Of a stretch of DNA of 64,000 nt, positions 60,897-64,000 are shown piece after piece. The notes beneath the pieces were generated by a model, which was given only the letters and a program-made list of their open reading frames with translations, ran no database searches and was not told the origin of the DNA. A program made the position numbers and the translations under genes. Location: the NCBI GenBank assembly GCA_045804965.1, contig JBJMMD010000035.1, positions 1-64,000 on the forward strand, in the 5' to 3' direction. This DNA is from CAVTUU01 sp045804965. GTDB lineage: Bacteria; Chloroflexota; Chloroflexia; Thermomicrobiales; UBA6265. The first letter of the stretch is position 1, and the number at the start of each line of letters is the position of its first letter.

Positions 60897-61894
60897 GATC
60901 GCTCTCCAATCTCCGGATCCCGGGTTAACTCGAAGAAGACTTCCTCCAGGGAGGCGCGCTCTGGGCGCAGCTCGCTCACCGCGATCCCGGCGCCGACCAA
61001 GGCGCGGTTGATCTCCGGCGCTTGGCGCGGGTCCGTGTCCACGCGGAGGAATCCGTCGAGCTCTTCGACCTGCGCAACCCGGTCGTGGCTCGCGACGAGC
61101 CGTTTGGCCTCGGCGAGGGGCTCCGCCCGCACCACCAGACCCTCACGCGTGCGGGCGCGCAACTCATCGACCGTGCCCTCGGCCACCAATTCGCCGCGGC
61201 GGATGACGCCGACGCGATCGCAGACCTGTTCGACCTCAGTCATCAGGTGACTTGACAGGAGGACGGTGCGGCGGCCGCGGCCGAGATCACGGATCAGCGT
61301 CCGCATCTCCACCATGCCGGCCGGATCGAGGCCATTGGTCGGCTCGTCCAGAATCAACAGCTCCGGGTCCTTGAGGAGCGCGGCGGCGACGCCCAGCCGC
61401 TGCTTCATGCCTTGCGAATAGGTGCTAAAGCGATCGCCTGCGCGATCCGAGAGCTCGACCTCGTCCAGCACGGGTTCGATCCGCGCCTCGGGAACGCCGG
61501 CATGCTTGGCCAACACGCGCAAGTTGTCGTGCGCGGACAGGAAGGGATAGAAGGCGGGTGCTTCGATCATCGCCCCGAGCCGGGCGAGCCCGCGGGAGGA
61601 GCCGGGAGGCTCGCCCAGGACCAGGGCCGTGCCGGCGGTGGGCCGAATCAGGCCGAGCAGCATCCGCAAGGTCGTCGTTTTGCCGGCGCCATTCGGCCCG
61701 AGGAACCCGTAGACCTCGCCCCGGCGCACGCGGAGGGCAAGGTCGGAGACCGCGACGATCCGCTCGCCGTAGCGTTTGCTGAGACCGCGGGTTTCGACGA
61801 CGAGTGCATCTTCAACGCCGTTCGGGCTGGCGCGGCGGTCGTGCACGGCGGGCATTGCCTGGGCGGGGGATCCGGAATCGGTTGTCGTCTGCAT
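60893..61894 (-). CDS. ABC transporter ATP-binding protein
   Basis: 333 aa from ATG at 61894, with AAGGAG nine bases upstream; the TTG three codons earlier is less likely. Walker A GFLGPNGAGKTTTLRMLLG, signature YSQGMKQRLGVAAALL, Walker B LLILDEPTNGLDPAGM, and the H-loop in LLSSHLMTE. Residues 240-330 form the DUF4162-type tail common to drug and bacitracin exporters. It pairs with the permease at 60054. A TetR repressor is divergently encoded. Confidence 0.95.
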   Translation of the reverse strand: MQTTTDSGSPAQAMPAVHDRRASPNGVEDALVVETRGLSKRYGERIVAVSDLALRVRRGEVYGFLGPNGAGKTTTLRMLLGLIRPTAGTALVLGEPPGSSRGLARLGAMIEAPAFYPFLSAHDNLRVLAKHAGVPEARIEPVLDEVELSDRAGDRFSTYSQGMKQRLGVAAALLKDPELLILDEPTNGLDPAGMVEMRTLIRDLGRGRRTVLLSSHLMTEVEQVCDRVGVIRRGELVAEGTVDELRARTREGLVVRAEPLAEAKRLVASHDRVAQVEELDGFLRVDTDPRQAPEINRALVGAGIAVSELRPERASLEEVFFELTRDPEIGERS

Positions 61895-61907
61895 GATCAG
61901 CAACTCC

Positions 61908-61935
61908 TTGTATTTAGATGTACTGTCAGTATAAT
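61908..61935 (+). promoter_or_regulatory. Promoter and putative operator between the ABC exporter and TetR genes
   Basis: TTGTAT (61908-61913), 16 bases, TATAAT (61930-61935), for the plus-strand gene. The palindrome TACTGTCAGTA (61921-61931) overlaps the -10 element and is a likely TetR target. This is positional inference. Confidence 0.5.
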
Positions 61936-61964
61936 AACCGATAACAACAGGAGATCAAACGCGA

Positions 61965-62588
61965 ATGAGTCCTCGCACGTACCGTCTCGACCGGCGTCAG
62001 GCGGCAACCGACGAAACACGCGCGCGCATCATCGCCGCCGCCCGCGCGCTGCTCGCGGCCGGCGATGGCGTCGCCGGCTTCAGCATCGACGCGGTCGCCC
62101 GCGAGGCCGGCGTCGCTCGGATGACGGTCTACTATCAATTCAGCTCAAAGCGCGGGCTCTACGAAGCGATCGCTGACGACCTCGCCTCGCGGGCCGAAAT
62201 CGGCGCCCGCCTCGGGGCCGCCTTTCGCCAAGATGATGCCCTGGAGGCGTTGGACGCGTTCATCGCCGCCTTTGCCCACTTTTGGACGCCGGACCGGGTC
62301 CTCATCCGCCGCCTTCTCGGACTCGCCGCGACCGATCCCGAGATCGCGCCGGGCGAGATCGCCCGCAACGAGCGCCGGCGCCAGGGATTGCGGGCCGTGC
62401 TCGAACGCGTCGCCGCCCAATACGGCCGCCCCGACCCCGCCGGCTTCGACGAGGCGGTCGCCGTACTCCACACGTTGACCAGTTTCGCGACCTTCGACAA
62501 TCTCGCCGGCGCGACGCGAACGCCCGAAGAGGTTGTCACGATCGTCCAGCGCCTCGCTCGCGCGGCGCTTGAGCTGCGCGCTCGCTGA
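61965..62588 (+). CDS. TetR-family repressor
   Basis: 207 aa; ACAGGAG lies upstream. Residues 5-70 form the TetR N-terminal HTH with TRARIIAAARALLAAGDGVA, GFSIDAVAREAGVARMTVYY and QFSSKRGLYEAIADDLA. The ligand domain is all-helical and Ala/Arg-rich. It is divergent from the ABC-2 exporter, which it most likely represses. Confidence 0.93.
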   Translation: MSPRTYRLDRRQAATDETRARIIAAARALLAAGDGVAGFSIDAVAREAGVARMTVYYQFSSKRGLYEAIADDLASRAEIGARLGAAFRQDDALEALDAFIAAFAHFWTPDRVLIRRLLGLAATDPEIAPGEIARNERRRQGLRAVLERVAAQYGRPDPAGFDEAVAVLHTLTSFATFDNLAGATRTPEEVVTIVQRLARAALELRAR

Positions 62589-62644
62589 GCACGACTACGC
62601 GGCTATCGCCGCGACGCCGAGTTAAAACCCGGCGCCTCACCCAA

Positions 62645-62695
62645 ACCCGGGGTTAGAACCCCGGGCTAAGACAACGAAGTCCTTGCAGGACTGAG
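62645..62695. repeat. Family-1 hairpin repeat
   Basis: ACCCGGGGTTAGAACCCCGG, then ACAACGAAGTCCTTGCAGGA CTGAGCG. The second stem is GTCCTTGCAGGAC, different from other copies but paired. Confidence 0.75.
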
Positions 62696-62797
62696 CGCGA
62701 GCACGAGTTCCACGACCCGTCGTACTGAGCCTCGGAGAGGCTTTCTCCTGTCAGCCGGGGAGGGTCATTTTCAACCTAGGGAACCGAGGCACCACGC

Positions 62798-63562
62798 TCA
62801 ATTGGTCGGCACGGCCGCGATTGCCGCGCTCAAGCTCGCCGCCGGCTCGCCCTTGGCAATGAACTCCATGCCGAGATAGCCGGTGTAGCCGGTGGCCTGA
62901 AGGGCGCGGTAGATCGCGGGATAATTCAACTCCTGGCTCTCGTCCGGTTCGTGACGGCCGGGGTTGCCGGCAATGTGATAGTGGGCGAAGTCGTCGTGAT
63001 GCGCCGCGATCGTGCGGATGATGTCCCCTTCCATGATTTGCATGTGGTAGATGTCGTAGAGGAGTTTTATCCGCGGTGAATCGACCATCCGGCAGACCTG
63101 TAGGCCCCAGGTGGTGGCATCGCACTGATAGCCGGGGTGGTCGATCTTACTGTTGAGGAGCTCGAGCGCGAGGGTGACGCCCGCGTCCTCGGCGGCCTGC
63201 GCCACCCGGCGCAGGCCCGCGGCGGTCGCCTCCGCCCCTGCTTCGTCGGCGAGCCCATCCCGGTTGCCGCTGAAGCAAAGGAGCGTGGGGACGCCCCACT
63301 CCTGGGCGAGCGCGAGGTTGTCGTTGATCTCGCGTTCGATCCGGTCGTGGTTTTCCGCGCGGTTGAGCCCGTCGGTCAGCGAGGCGTGCCCGGAAAACGC
63401 GGCGATCGTTAACCCCGCGTCCGCAATCCGCGGCCAGGCGTCTTGAGGCGCGAGCTCGATCCCGTCGTAGCCAAGCTCGGCCGCCGTCTCGATAAACGCC
63501 TGCGCGCTCATGCCGTCGCGGACATAACACCACCAAGCCGCGCTGACCCGTAACTGGCGCAT
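62798..63562 (-). CDS. Hydroxypyruvate-isomerase-like TIM barrel
   Basis: 254 aa. It belongs to the sugar phosphate isomerase/epimerase family. Metal ligands are visible at the usual strand ends: Glu in LALELLNS, Asp in LLYDIYHMQIMEGDI, His in HYHIAGNPGRHEPDES, and Glu in GMEFIAKG. AAWWCYVRDGMSAQAFIETA and GYDGIELAPQDAWP open the barrel. It matches the Hyi group by the YDIYHMQ and HIAGNPGR motifs. It may interconvert hydroxypyruvate and tartronate semialdehyde or a related pair. It is monocistronic. Confidence 0.86.
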   Translation of the reverse strand: MRQLRVSAAWWCYVRDGMSAQAFIETAAELGYDGIELAPQDAWPRIADAGLTIAAFSGHASLTDGLNRAENHDRIEREINDNLALAQEWGVPTLLCFSGNRDGLADEAGAEATAAGLRRVAQAAEDAGVTLALELLNSKIDHPGYQCDATTWGLQVCRMVDSPRIKLLYDIYHMQIMEGDIIRTIAAHHDDFAHYHIAGNPGRHEPDESQELNYPAIYRALQATGYTGYLGMEFIAKGEPAASLSAAIAAVPTN

Positions 63563-64000
63563 ACCGCTCCTCCCACACGCAACCTGACCACCGAGGACGC
63601 ATTATCAACCAGATCCGGCGGTCTCATTCGCTTGATCGCGGGACGCGGCTGAGTCGCGTGCCCGGGGCTAGAACCCCCTTCCCGCGGGCTCAACGTACGA
63701 AGCCGGCTGAAGACCGGCTGAACACGGGCGCGTCTCGTCGTGCCGTCGCGGCGTACGGCTGCACGTGCCTCCAAGACTGATGTGGTGCGCCACCAGTCGG
63801 TCTAAGCCGACTTCCGGTATGTAGCCCGGGAATTGATTCCCGGGTGGAGTGGGTGTTCGCGGCTATCCTGCCGGCAGAGTGGTGGTTGCTGTCGGCTGGG
63901 TCTTCCCGGACGGCGGCTTTGGCCCGGGTGGTGGAGCTTTGGTGACCGGCGGAGAACACGTGTAGCATACGCCGTGCGGGGATGATCGAGCCGCCGCGTC
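63563..64000. repeat. Gene-free end of window with several family-1 hairpins
   Basis: Stems at about 63660-63690 (CCCGGGGCTAGAACCCCCTT), 63700-63722 (GCCGGCTGAAGACCGGC), 63798-63812 (AGTCGGTCTAAGCCGACT) and 63825-63845 (GCCCGGGAATTGATTCCCGG). No gene is recognised between 63563 and 64000. Confidence 0.65.

Overview
This looks like chromosomal DNA of a high-GC bacterium of the Chloroflexota, most plausibly the Thermomicrobia (Sphaerobacter-like). That placement is an inference. It rests on the GC-rich codon use, the mix of housekeeping genes (gltX, smc, accD/accA, rplY), a bacterial Qng1-type queuosine salvage enzyme, many secreted proteins with Thr/Pro/Ala-Ser-Pro-rich linkers, and LPxTG-like C-termini. 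No rRNA, tRNA or CRISPR array was recognised.

Layout. 1-0.3 kb: the frameshifted end of an IS5-type transposase. 0.3-4 kb: a small conserved protein, then three tandem secreted paralogues that are acidic or carry a Cys-His/HGD repeat. 4.2-10.3 kb: gltX, a two-domain sulfurtransferase, a CopG-type antitoxin, decayed CHRD-protein remains, an SH3-repeat secreted protein and an APH-type kinase. 10.3-16.4 kb: smc, a TIM-barrel/DUF309 fusion, and a HicB-like protein followed in frame, after an amber codon, by a helix-turn-helix module. 16.5-21.5 kb: a giant TSP3/DUF11 adhesin-like protein ending in LPNTG. 22.3-27.4 kb: a kinase directly coupled to an atypical enolase, a GIY-YIG protein flanked by inverted repeats, then accD and accA. 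28.2-30.8 kb: an HxlR-SCP2 regulator divergent from an MFS exporter. 31-35.7 kb: a nitrilase and a secreted protein within a graveyard of truncated genes. 35.9-39.3 kb: a metal locus (P1B ATPase, small membrane protein, CsoR, GNAT). 39.3-39.7 kb: an AT-rich gene-free segment with clustered DnaA boxes, a candidate origin. 39.9-43.1 kb: HicAB, an AI-2E-family permease and Qng1. 43.4-46.9 kb: an ECF sigma factor translationally overlapped with a membrane-anchored LuxR-type protein, with a stand-alone LuxR HTH alongside and two paralogous SnoaL-like proteins outside. 47-55 kb: two more giant repeat-rich surface proteins. 55.6-64 kb: a Dpp-type permease pair, rplY, an alpha/beta hydrolase, an ABC-2 exporter with divergent TetR, and a Hyi-like isomerase.

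The intergenic DNA holds three dispersed repeat families. One has hairpins whose stem sequence changes between copies while pairing is kept. One is a CTCTCCC/GGGAGAG element, and one copy of it is read in frame inside a GNAT gene. The third is a GTCATTCTGAGC...GAAGAATC element. The most unusual candidates are the sigma/LuxR-TM/SnoaL locus, the kinase plus active-site-altered enolase pair, the DnaA-box cluster far from dnaA, and the chimeric CsoR/MFS remnant.
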